From positions 1 through 40,731 of the forward strand of contig JAICWX010000044.1 of assembly GCA_025934635.1 (NCBI GenBank): a DNA stretch of 40,731 nucleotides, given 5' to 3'. The translations under genes were made by a program, and so were the position numbers. Below the pieces are notes generated by a model, which was not told the origin of the DNA, did no database searches, and worked only from the letters and a program-made list of their open reading frames with translations. Origin of the DNA: Streptosporangiaceae bacterium (lineage in GTDB: Bacteria > Actinomycetota > Actinomycetes > Streptosporangiales > Streptosporangiaceae). Below are positions 25,221 through 33,968 of the stretch, one piece after another (position 1 is the first letter of the stretch; each line of letters starts with the position of its first letter).

Positions 25221-26561
25221 ATGTTACGATCCGAGGCAACGCTTTCAAGCGACCGTGTCGACGCGGCGGTAGAACTCTCACTGGCGTGCCTCCGCGGTAA
25301 TTTTCGTACTAAACCAGAGACAGCGAGCCAACCGAGGGCGGCGGGCTGGTATCACTATCTTGATGATCCGAATCCCGGCGTGACGGCCTCGGCCGTCGGA
25401 CTGTATTGCTTCAGTCTCGCGGGCACCGAATTTGAACGCACCGACCAGGTCGTAGAATACCTGATAAGCCAGCAGGTAAAGGGAGCCGGGGGTGGCGGCT
25501 GGGCCGTCCGGACCACCAACCATTTCCCGATCGTCGAGGCAACCGCCTGGGTACTCCGCTCCTTGAGCCTGCCCCAGGCCCGCATGAATGCGACCAGCAC
25601 CGCCCTGGACGCAGGCGTGACCTGGCTGGAAGCCAACCAGAATACCGATTTCGGCTGGGGATCATACAAGGGCCAGGCTTCGCGAACCTTCACCACGGCG
25701 CTTTCCGTGCTCGCCTTGCAGGAAAGCGGCGGATCAGCCGAGGTGATCGGCAACGCCCATAAATGGCTGATCGGGGCACAGAACCCTAACCAGCCAGCGT
25801 GGGGTCCGCTGCCAGCCAGCGAGCCCACCATGGCCCACACCAGCTTCGCCCTGATGGCGCTACTGGCCACGCCCGACGCGCTTCCCGCGACCGCGATCCG
25901 GCAGACCATCAACTGGCTGGCCGAACGCCTGCAGCCCGGAGAACACGTGGAGAAGGAGACAGCGGTCGAAGAATATGACATCCCGTACATCCACAACGAC
26001 ATCACCGACACTTTCCAGAATTCCCTGCCGCACTTCGCCGGGCCGGTAACGCTGACCGCGCTCTTGCGGGCAGGAGCCGACCCACTGCAAGAGAAAGTAT
26101 TCAACACCTTAGCCGAGATGATTCAGACCCAGGAAACAGCTGACTCGAAGCGGTCCGGCTCATGGGAGCTTCCGCGAAGCCCCCGGCGTCCGTCGATATG
26201 GGCTGTATGGCCATTTGTGGCGGCGCTCACCACCGCGCGGAATCGCATTTTCCCGTCAGCCGACAGCACCGCGACGCTGCTGTTTACTGGTTGCGCGATT
26301 ATTCAGTCTAGCTCTTCGACGCGGCATCTGACCAGGCGCCTGCTGATCACGAACGCGCTGACCGACTGGCTTCGGCTGCGTAGGGTGGCAGTCGGGCTGT
26401 GGAGCATAGCCGTCGCAGTACTAATTATCATGATAATTCTGTGGAGAACCGGGCAGCTCACGCTCAACGTCTTCCTCATAGCCCTTCTATTGCCCGTAGC
26501 ATTGCTAGTCTTTCAGATTCTCTGGGACCGGCGGATCTCATCAAGGAATACCAGGAAATGA
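25221..26561 (+). CDS. Terpenoid-cyclase-fold alpha/alpha-toroid protein with C-terminal transmembrane hairpin
   Basis: About 446 residues. Residues about 12-340 contain six imperfect repeats of the squalene-cyclase/prenyltransferase toroid: GWYHYLDDPNPGVTASAVGL (42), GGWAVRTTNHFPIVEATAWV (92), FGWGSYKGQASRTFTTALSV (144), PAWGPLPASEPTMAHTSFAL (192), one around 258-285 and GSWELPRSPRRPSIWAV (313). No DxDD acid motif of class II terpene cyclases is present, so cyclase activity is doubtful and a binding or scaffold role is more likely. Two hydrophobic segments (about 389-408 and 414-434) should anchor it in the membrane. ATG 25221 follows GGGGGG by about nine bases. Codons are less GC-biased than in neighbours. 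The stop overlaps the next start as ATGA. Confidence 0.8.
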   Translation: MLRSEATLSSDRVDAAVELSLACLRGNFRTKPETASQPRAAGWYHYLDDPNPGVTASAVGLYCFSLAGTEFERTDQVVEYLISQQVKGAGGGGWAVRTTNHFPIVEATAWVLRSLSLPQARMNATSTALDAGVTWLEANQNTDFGWGSYKGQASRTFTTALSVLALQESGGSAEVIGNAHKWLIGAQNPNQPAWGPLPASEPTMAHTSFALMALLATPDALPATAIRQTINWLAERLQPGEHVEKETAVEEYDIPYIHNDITDTFQNSLPHFAGPVTLTALLRAGADPLQEKVFNTLAEMIQTQETADSKRSGSWELPRSPRRPSIWAVWPFVAALTTARNRIFPSADSTATLLFTGCAIIQSSSSTRHLTRRLLITNALTDWLRLRRVAVGLWSIAVAVLIIMIILWRTGQLTLNVFLIALLLPVALLVFQILWDRRISSRNTRK

Positions 26562-27889
26562 CCGGATCGGTAATTGCAGCACAGCCGTGCGACTTGTGCC
26601 AGGAGATAGGGCTCGCGGGTACGGCGGTCACCGCCACCCTCGGTGACGCGGAACGCGCAGACGGGTATTCCAGGCTCATCCGCCGGACTTCCGTGGTCGA
26701 CGCACTCGCCGGGCTGGGATCGGTCATACCGGGCTACGTCCTCCTGATGCCCAGGCGCCATGTGCGCAGCATGGGCGAGCTGACCATGCCGGAAATATCG
26801 CACGTGTTCGACGCTGCCTGGCGGATGGCAGACCGGGTGGTGAAGGTCTTCGGCGGATCGGTGGCTCTCGTGGAACATGGTTCGTCCGGGCACGAGCACG
26901 GCCCGAGCGGCGCCTGTATCGATCACGCTCACATTCACTTGTTCCCGCTGGACACGGGGATCAGCCCGGGACTGTTCAGGATTCCTGGTGTCCGCCGGGT
27001 CGGGGGCCTCAGTGAACTGAGCGACCTAGCCCAGCGGGGCCTGAATTATTACTACTGCGCCTCGGATCGCGCCAGCGGGTATCTCGCGGTGGAGCCGCAA
27101 CTCAGGTCTCAGCAAGCGCGGCGGATCTGGGCGGGGGCGATGGGCCGGCAGGACGAGTGGGACTGGGCCCTCTTTCCCTTCCTCGCCAACGCACGGCTGA
27201 CGGTGGCGAAGCTGCGCCGGGACATACTGCCTTTCGAGGAAGCCGATCGCTCTCTCGGCGATGTCGAACTGAACGAGACGCTGGAGGCCTACAACGCGGC
27301 TGCGGACTGGTACGCATCGCACACTCAGGCATTCCCGGAAAAAACGAGCCTGCGCACTGAGATGGACTGGCTATCGGGGCATACGGGCGGCCTCATCCTG
27401 GATGCGGGTGCGGGCGCCGGACGTGATGCGGCGTACCTGGCCAGCCTGGAGCGGCCGGTTATCGCGCTGGACGCAAGCGATCGGCTGCTCGTGCATGTAC
27501 CCCGGCACAAGAACATCCGCACGCTCGTCGGCGACGTGCGGAAACTGCTGCTGGAAAGCAATTCGATCGGCGCCATCTGGTGTTCGGCGGTGCTGCTGCA
27601 CCTCGGCCGGGACGACGTGCTGCGAGCGCTGCGCGAGTTCTTCCGGGTGCTGAGAGGAGGCGGGCTGGCCGAGGTTTCCGTCAAGGAAGGGACCGGGCAC
27701 GCGTCCAGCCCGATGCCGGGATTCCCGTGGTTCAGGCGGCACTTCTTCTTCTACGAGGCCGACGACCTGAAACAACTAGCCAGCCTGGCCGGCCTCGATG
27801 TCGTCCGGACCTGGACCGAGGATGAAGTGGATTCCGCTCTGGTGGTGCAGCGCTGGGTCAAGGTGCTGCTGCGGAAACCGCCTGCATGA
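26558..27889 (+). CDS. HIT-domain / SAM-dependent methyltransferase fusion protein
   Basis: About 443 residues. The N-terminal HIT domain has a zinc-type pair Cys11/Cys14 (CDLC), the PGYVLLMPRRHVRSM strand and the histidine triad His123-His125-His127 in DHAHIHLFP; the middle His is the expected nucleophile for nucleotidyl hydrolysis or transfer. A middle part (about 150-240) is unassigned. The C-terminal class I methyltransferase domain has motif I LDAGAGAGRD (281-290), acidic Asp305 in ALDASD, GDVRKL, and VLLHLGRDD. ATG 26558 overlaps the toroid gene stop (ATGA) and the 3' end overlaps the deaminase-like gene (ATGA), so all three are probably translated together. Both halves look intact. The substrate is unknown; a nucleotide-linked molecule is inferred. 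Confidence 0.82.
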   Translation: MTGSVIAAQPCDLCQEIGLAGTAVTATLGDAERADGYSRLIRRTSVVDALAGLGSVIPGYVLLMPRRHVRSMGELTMPEISHVFDAAWRMADRVVKVFGGSVALVEHGSSGHEHGPSGACIDHAHIHLFPLDTGISPGLFRIPGVRRVGGLSELSDLAQRGLNYYYCASDRASGYLAVEPQLRSQQARRIWAGAMGRQDEWDWALFPFLANARLTVAKLRRDILPFEEADRSLGDVELNETLEAYNAAADWYASHTQAFPEKTSLRTEMDWLSGHTGGLILDAGAGAGRDAAYLASLERPVIALDASDRLLVHVPRHKNIRTLVGDVRKLLLESNSIGAIWCSAVLLHLGRDDVLRALREFFRVLRGGGLAEVSVKEGTGHASSPMPGFPWFRRHFFFYEADDLKQLASLAGLDVVRTWTEDEVDSALVVQRWVKVLLRKPPA

Positions 27890-28785
27890 CCACGCACTTG
27901 CATGTGCACCTCGAGCCCAGCGAGCGGAAACGCCGACAGCAGGGAGCAGCGAGACCGAATTACGAGAGTCCCGGCGAGTTCTTCGCGGAGCACTCGCTGA
28001 GCAACCCTGGGCGGCTCACGGTCGACGTGGCCGACCTGGAGCTGTTCATCGGCGAGTTCCACGCGGAACAGCGGGCTCAGGGGGTCAGCTACGTCGAGCT
28101 GCGCCTTTCCCCGCGACGGTTCGTTACCGGCGAGGTGACGCTGGCCGAGGTCCTCAGCCGGGCCGATCGCGCGGCAGCCGGCCTGACCCGTCCCGCCGTC
28201 CGGCTGGTCCTGCTGCTGAACAGGGATAGTCCAGCCGCCTACGTCGACCGGTGCCAGAACGCCATCGCGGCGGGCCTGCCCGGCTGTTTCGCCGGTATCG
28301 ACCTGGCCGGTGACGAGGTGCGGTTCCCGGATGTGCGGAAGTTCGAAAGCTGCTTCCTGGCCGCCCGGTCCGCCGGGCTCGGCGTAACCGTGCACGCCGG
28401 AGAATTTGGCGACGCCGACAACATCTGGCGTGCGCTCGATCAACTGGGCGCGAGCCGGATCGGGCATGCCGTCTCGGTAATGGGATGCCGTCAGCTGGCG
28501 AGGCGGCTCCGCCAGGATCAGGTCCTAGTCGAGGTCTCGGTGACATCCAACGTGGCCCTCGGCGCGGTCCCCTCACCGGACTCCCACCCGCTGCCCTGGC
28601 TGCTGGAACAGGGCGTCCTCGTATGCCTGAACACCGACGTCCCGCTGCACGTAGGCACCAGGCTGGCGGACGAACGGCGGCAGGCGGCACGCCTCGTCGG
28701 TGACGACTGGCTGGTGATCGATGCGCTGGAGGAGTCGGCGTGGCGTCATCGCTTCCCTGGCCGGGGCACTTCCGCACCGGGTTGA
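27886..28785 (+). CDS. Adenosine deaminase-like metal-dependent hydrolase
   Basis: About 299 residues, shorter than typical adenosine deaminases (330-350). Metal ligands are present: His6 and His8 in HLHVHLE, His170 in VHAGE, Asp251 in NTDVP. Catalytic Glu173 and His194 (RIGHAV) are present, as are YVELRLSP and GIDLAGDE. Two substrate-contact positions differ: the second Asp of NTDDP is Val252, and HxHLDG is HVHLEP. In adenosine deaminase these contact the purine N7 and the ribose, so a different substrate is likely. The N-terminal part between the HxH and YVELR is shortened. The C terminus is also short, and its last residues are read from DNA overlapping the convergent gluD gene by 40 bases. 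Confidence 0.82.
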   Translation: MTTHLHVHLEPSERKRRQQGAARPNYESPGEFFAEHSLSNPGRLTVDVADLELFIGEFHAEQRAQGVSYVELRLSPRRFVTGEVTLAEVLSRADRAAAGLTRPAVRLVLLLNRDSPAAYVDRCQNAIAAGLPGCFAGIDLAGDEVRFPDVRKFESCFLAARSAGLGVTVHAGEFGDADNIWRALDQLGASRIGHAVSVMGCRQLARRLRQDQVLVEVSVTSNVALGAVPSPDSHPLPWLLEQGVLVCLNTDVPLHVGTRLADERRQAARLVGDDWLVIDALEESAWRHRFPGRGTSAPG

Positions 28786-29624
28786 CGGCCGGTTACCGGC
28801 ACGACGGTGATGCGGCGGCGCCGGGTGCGCCTTTCCAGCCGGGTGGCGGCCGAGGACAGGGCGAGGTTGAGGGGGATGTAGAGGCAGGCGATGACGATCG
28901 CCGCCGGGATGGCGTTGGTGTAGAGGTTCTGCAGGATCGAGACCTTGGACGTCAGGTTGTCATAGGCGATGATCGTCCCCAGCGCGGTGTCCTTGAGCAG
29001 CACGACGAGCTGGCTGACGATGGCCGGCATCATCGCGGTGATCGCCTGGGGCACCAGGATGAGCCGCATCAGCTGGCCGCGGCGCAAGCCGACCGCGTAG
29101 CCGGCCTCGGACTGGCCCTTCGGGATCGCGTTGATCCCCGCCCGCACGACCTCGGCCAGCACCGACCCGTTGTACATGGTCAGCCCGAAGACCACCGCCT
29201 GCAGCGCGGTCGGGTTCCAGGCGAAGTTGGTCAGGGCGCCGGGCGCGTACGACGCGAAGAAGATCAGGAGCAGCAGCGGGATGGCGCGGAAGAACTCCAC
29301 GACCGCCCCGGCCGGGCCGCTGATCCACCAGCGGCCGGAGAGCCGGGCCAGCCCGAAGATGATGCCGAACGCCAGCGCGAGGACCGCCGCGATCGCGGCC
29401 GCCGTCAAGGTCCCGGCCAGGCCCGGGAGTATCTGGACGGTCCAGATGTCACCCCGCAGGAACGGCTTCCATTTCTGCGCCGTCCACTGGCCCTTCTGGC
29501 CCAGCGCCCACCCGACCCAGGCGGCCAGGCCGGCGAACGCGACCGCGAACAGCACGGTGAGCAAGCGGTTGCGACGCCGGGCCCGCGGTCCCGGCGCGTC
29601 GTACAGGACCGTCGGCTCGGTCAC
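28746..29624 (-). CDS. gluD: Glutamate-type amino acid ABC transporter permease (GluD-like)
   Basis: Membrane subunit of about 292 residues in the HisM/GluD family. There is an N-terminal hydrophobic segment, then a permease core with VVEFFRAIPLLLLIFF and the ATPase-contact EAA loop EAGYAVGLRRGQLMRLILVP. The C terminus is Arg-rich. GTG 29624 follows GGTGG. It is the last gene of gluABCD and overlaps the convergent deaminase-like gene by 40 bases. It should pair with GluC to form the channel. Confidence 0.92.
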   Translation of the reverse strand: MTEPTVLYDAPGPRARRRNRLLTVLFAVAFAGLAAWVGWALGQKGQWTAQKWKPFLRGDIWTVQILPGLAGTLTAAAIAAVLALAFGIIFGLARLSGRWWISGPAGAVVEFFRAIPLLLLIFFASYAPGALTNFAWNPTALQAVVFGLTMYNGSVLAEVVRAGINAIPKGQSEAGYAVGLRRGQLMRLILVPQAITAMMPAIVSQLVVLLKDTALGTIIAYDNLTSKVSILQNLYTNAIPAAIVIACLYIPLNLALSSAATRLERRTRRRRITVVPVTGRQPGAEVPRPGKR

Positions 29625-29635
29625 CGGGCCACCGT

Positions 29636-29680
29636 GTTCACCAGATCACCGTTCACCAGGTCACCGTTCACCAGGTCACC
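29636..29680. repeat. Three 15-bp tandem repeats at the gluC/gluD junction
   Basis: GTTCACCAGATCACC, then GTTCACCAGGTCACC twice, fill 29636-29680 without gaps. The third copy contains the gluC stop codon, so repeat slippage would change the intergenic spacing and the very end of GluC (WTVTW). Probably a simple expansion of the gluC 3' end. Confidence 0.75.
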
Positions 29681-30333
29681 GTCCACCGCTTGGCCAGCCA
29701 GCCGAACAGCAAGCCCGTCGGCAGGGTCAGCACGATGAAGAACAGGGCGTAGCCGACGAAGATGGGGATCACGCTGTCGCCGTGACTCTGCAGCTGGTTC
29801 CGCATCGTGTAGAAGGCCTCGGGCACGCCGATCGCCGCCGCGATGGTGGTGTTCTTGATCAGGGCGATGAGGACGCTGCCGAGCGGGGCGATGACCGCCC
29901 GGAAGGCCTGCGGCAGCACCACGATCCGCAGCGTCTGGATGAAGCTCAGGCCGATCGAGCGGGCGGCCTCGGCCTGGCCGAGCGGGACGGTGTTGACCCC
30001 GGACCGCAGGACCTCGCAGACGAACGCGGAGGTGTAGGCGACGAGGCCGAACACGGCCAGCCAGAAGTAGTTCGTCGTCTGCACCTCCGCGACCGTGATG
30101 ATCGAGCCGAGGCCGAGCCCGCAGAACAAGATGATCAGCGTGAGCGGCGTGTTGCGCAGGATGTTCACGTAGAGCGTGCCGACGGTGCGCAGCACGGGCA
30201 GCGGCGCCACCCGCATCGCGGCCAGGATGGTGCCGAAGACCAGCGATCCGGCGGCGCTCAGCGCCGACACCTTCACCGTCGTCCAGAAAGCCAGCAGGAT
30301 CGTGTGGCCATTACTGCGCAAGAAGTCGCTCAA
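29668..30333 (-). CDS. gluC: Glutamate-type amino acid ABC transporter permease (GluC-like)
   Basis: Membrane subunit of about 221 residues. The N-terminal region has FWTTVKVSALSAAGSLVFGT, followed by LYVNILRNTPLTLIILF, and the EAA loop is EAARSIGLSFIQTLRIVVLP. This matches HisQ/GluC permeases in length and order. It lies 9 bases downstream of the binding-protein gene and 43 bases upstream of gluD, within a four-gene operon. Confidence 0.93.
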   Translation of the reverse strand: MSDFLRSNGHTILLAFWTTVKVSALSAAGSLVFGTILAAMRVAPLPVLRTVGTLYVNILRNTPLTLIILFCGLGLGSIITVAEVQTTNYFWLAVFGLVAYTSAFVCEVLRSGVNTVPLGQAEAARSIGLSFIQTLRIVVLPQAFRAVIAPLGSVLIALIKNTTIAAAIGVPEAFYTMRNQLQSHGDSVIPIFVGYALFFIVLTLPTGLLFGWLAKRWTVTW

Positions 30334-30342
30334 GGCTGATGG

Positions 30343-31224
30343 TTACTGCTCGAACGGGATGTCGAACTTGCCGATGGTGGGAGGCGTCTCGGCCGGCACC
30401 TGGGGCAGGTCCTTGGTCAGGGCCGACTTCCAGCTGCCGTCCTTGAACATGGCCCGCAGGGCGTTGTCGACGGCGGTGACGCCCTTGGTGTCACCCTTCT
30501 TCAGCCCGATCCCGTAGATCTCATTGCTGAAGAAGGTGCCGACGACCTTGAGCTTGCCCTGGTTCTGCGACTGGGCCGCGAAGCCGGCCAGGATCGTGTT
30601 GTCGGTCGTGACGGCCTGGACCTGGCCGCCGAGCAACTGGTTGACGCAGTCGCCGTAGCCGGGGAGCCGGATCAGGTTGACGGCCGACCCGTACTGTTCC
30701 TCGATCCGGTCGCCCGACGCGGAGCCCTGGCCTGAGCAGACCTTCTTGCCCTTGAGGTCATCCGCCTGCTTGATGCTGCTGTCGCCGGCGCGCACGAGGA
30801 TGTCCTGGTGAGCGATGTAATACGGCCCGGCAAACGAAACCACCTTCTGCCGTTCCTCGGTGATCGAGTACGTCGCTATCACCATGTTTACCTTTCCCTG
30901 CTGGAGAAAGGCCTCGCGGTTGGCCGACAGGGTCGGCACGAAATTGATCTTCGTGGCACCGAGTTTATTCGCGATGTACCGGGCGACGTCGACATCGAAT
31001 CCCGAATACTGGCCGGACGAATTCTGCAGTCCGAGCCCGGGCTGATCGGGCTTCACGCCGATATTCAGCGTCTTGTCGTTCTTGGCCTTGTCGGCGATGG
31101 AGTTGCCGCTGCTGGTACTGGTGCCGCCGCCGCTGGTGCCGCTGTCACTGCCGCAGGCCGACAGGACGAGCGCGAGCGCCGCCGCTGCCGCCCCCGCGAC
31201 GGCGGCCATTCGTGATGAGCGCAT
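30343..31224 (-). CDS. gluB: Glutamate-type amino acid ABC transporter substrate-binding lipoprotein (GluB-like)
   Basis: About 293 residues. The signal peptide ends in lipobox LSAC (Cys24) and is followed by a Ser/Gly/Thr linker. The binding domain shows the family-3 solute-binding pattern: SGQYSGFDVDVARYIANKLG, VNMVIATYSITEERQKVVSF, then GYGDCVNQLLGGQVQAVTTD and EIYGIGLKKGD. An acidic amino acid or amide is the expected ligand by comparison with GluB, but selectivity cannot be read directly. Confidence 0.93.
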   Translation of the reverse strand: MRSSRMAAVAGAAAAALALVLSACGSDSGTSGGGTSTSSGNSIADKAKNDKTLNIGVKPDQPGLGLQNSSGQYSGFDVDVARYIANKLGATKINFVPTLSANREAFLQQGKVNMVIATYSITEERQKVVSFAGPYYIAHQDILVRAGDSSIKQADDLKGKKVCSGQGSASGDRIEEQYGSAVNLIRLPGYGDCVNQLLGGQVQAVTTDNTILAGFAAQSQNQGKLKVVGTFFSNEIYGIGLKKGDTKGVTAVDNALRAMFKDGSWKSALTKDLPQVPAETPPTIGKFDIPFEQ

Positions 31225-31232
31225 GGTTACCC

Positions 31233-32045
<813 letters not shown>

Positions 32046-32264
32046 GACGCCCGCTCGCCGGGGGTAACAGTTGCCGCGATGCTAAATCACGACCAATGCA
32101 GGCACGGTGCAGAGCATGTGGAGAAAGGATGGAGAAATCCACACCTTGATCATTTTCCCGGGGTCGGGATTTATCAGCTATTAATAATCGGCCGGCATCA
32201 TAATGGGCTTAGCCGAATGGGAGATCAAGGCGACGGCCTGGCTGCGGCTGAGAGTCTTCGCGAG

Positions 32265-33968
32265 TTAGCTGGCTAGGAGGTCGCGGAGGGCTTTCTTGTC
32301 GAGTTTGCCGACTTTGGTGACGGGGAGCTCGGCGGCGAGTTCCAGGCGCTCGGGCCACTTGAACCTCGCCACTCCGGCGGCGGCCAGGCCGTCCCTGAGG
32401 GCGGCGAGGGTGACGGCGGCGCCGGGGGCCGGGACGACGAAGACGCAGACGCGTTCGCCGAGGTCGGGATCGGGGGCGGCGACGGCGGCGACCTGGGCGA
32501 TCCCGGGCAGCCGGTAGAGGAGGTTCTCCACTTCCTCGGCCGAGATCTTCTCGCCGCCGCGGTTGATCATGTCCTTGTCGCGGCCCTCGACCACCAGGTT
32601 GCCGTCCGGGCGGCGGCGGACCACGTCGCCGCTGGCGTACCAGCCGTCCGGGGTGAACGCGCGGGCGTTCTGCTCCGGGGCCCGGTAGTAGCCGCGCGGC
32701 GTGTACGGGCCGCGGGTGAGCAGCGCGCCGGGCTCGCCGTCGGGCAGGTCGCGGCCGTCGGCGCCGGTGATCCGGACCTCGTCGCCCGGGCTCAGCGGCC
32801 GGCCCTGGGTGCCGCAGATCACCTCGTCGGGGTCGTCGAGCCGGGTGTAGTTCAGCAGGCCCTCGGCCATGCCGAACACCTGCTGCAGCGTCGCGCCGAG
32901 CACCGCCCGGACCCGCCGGGCGTGTTCGTCGGCGAGCCGGGCGCCGCCCACCTGCAGCACCTCCAGCGTCTGGAGCTGCGCGTTTCCGTGTTCGATGGCG
33001 TAGGCGAGCCAGCGCTGGGCGACCGCGGGGACGGCGGCGGTGATGGTGACGCCCTCGGCCTCGATGGCGGCGAAGGCGCTGGCCGGGTCGGGTGCGGCGT
33101 GCATGACGACCCGGCCGCCGGACAGCCAGGTGCCGAGCAGGCCGGGGCAGGCGAGCGGGAAATTGTGCGCGGCGGGCAGGGTGACGAGGTAGACGGTGCG
33201 GTCGTCCAGCCGGCACAGCTGGGCGGAGGCGCGCGCGTTGTAGGCGTAGTCGTCGTGGGTGCGGGCGATCAGCTTGGGCAGGCCGGTGGTGCCGCCGGAG
33301 AGCAGGAAGACGGCGACGTCCGACGGGGCGGGCGGGGCAGCGTCCCAGCGGGTCCGGTCCGCGCTGGCGCCTGACGGCGCAGGGCTGGACGGCGCGGGGC
33401 TGGGCGGCGTGGTGGCGGGCGGCTCGGCGCACAGGGCGGCCAGGTCTTCGTGCCCGGGTGCCACGTCGGGGGTGGCGACCAGGACGTGCTCCAGCGTGTC
33501 CGAGGTGGCCATGAGCTGGGCGGCCAGTTCCTGGTGGTCGAAGCCGCGCAGGAGGCCGGGGACGGCCAGGGCGCGGGCTTCGCTGTGCTGGCCCAGGTAG
33601 GCGAGCTCGTGCTGGCGGTGCGCGGGCAGTGCCATGACCGGAACGATCCCGGCCCGCAGGCAGGCCAGGGTGAGAACGGCGAACGGCCAGGTGTTCGGCA
33701 GCTGGACGACGATCCGGTCGCCGCGCTCCAGGCCCAGGTCATCGGTGAGGCGGGTGGCGAGCGCGTCGGCGCGGGCGAGCAGGGACCGGTAGCTGATCCG
33801 GGTGGCGCCGTCGGTCAGGGCGATCGCGTCCGGCCGGGCGCGGGCCACCACGGCGATCGCGGTGCCGAGGGCCTCCCCGCGCCACCAGCCCGCCGCCCGG
33901 TAGGCCCGGGCCAGCTCCGGCGGCCAGGGTACGGTTCCGGCCGCGATCGGCGTGATCCCGCGGCTCAT
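32265..33968 (-). CDS. Aryl-acid adenylating enzyme (EntE/DhbE-like; salicylate- or dihydroxybenzoate-AMP ligase)
   Basis: About 567 residues of the ANL adenylating superfamily. P-loop LLSGGTTGLPKL, the aryl-acid pocket segment PAAHNFPLACPG, QQVFGMAEGLLNYTRLDD, YASGDVVRRRPDGN, GRDKDMINRGGEKIS and the C-terminal catalytic Lys region ELPVTKVGKLDKKAL are all present and close to EntE. It activates an aromatic carboxylic acid as the acyl-AMP. The ATG start overlaps the stop of the flavoprotein gene (ATGA), so they are translated together. With a salicylyl-CoA-hydroxylase-like partner it resembles the sdgA role in the Streptomyces salicylate pathway. No separate CoA-transferring gene (sdgB-like) is next to it, and no carrier protein, so the next acceptor is unclear. 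Confidence 0.85.
   Translation of the reverse strand: MSRGITPIAAGTVPWPPELARAYRAAGWWRGEALGTAIAVVARARPDAIALTDGATRISYRSLLARADALATRLTDDLGLERGDRIVVQLPNTWPFAVLTLACLRAGIVPVMALPAHRQHELAYLGQHSEARALAVPGLLRGFDHQELAAQLMATSDTLEHVLVATPDVAPGHEDLAALCAEPPATTPPSPAPSSPAPSGASADRTRWDAAPPAPSDVAVFLLSGGTTGLPKLIARTHDDYAYNARASAQLCRLDDRTVYLVTLPAAHNFPLACPGLLGTWLSGGRVVMHAAPDPASAFAAIEAEGVTITAAVPAVAQRWLAYAIEHGNAQLQTLEVLQVGGARLADEHARRVRAVLGATLQQVFGMAEGLLNYTRLDDPDEVICGTQGRPLSPGDEVRITGADGRDLPDGEPGALLTRGPYTPRGYYRAPEQNARAFTPDGWYASGDVVRRRPDGNLVVEGRDKDMINRGGEKISAEEVENLLYRLPGIAQVAAVAAPDPDLGERVCVFVVPAPGAAVTLAALRDGLAAAGVARFKWPERLELAAELPVTKVGKLDKKALRDLLAS

Noticed and set aside
25221..26561. Functional squalene/hopene or diterpene cyclase
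   Set aside because: No DxDD motif, too short, and no isoprenoid genes nearby.
32046..32264. Riboswitch upstream of gluA
   Set aside because: AT-rich with short repeats, but no conserved riboswitch core could be recognised.
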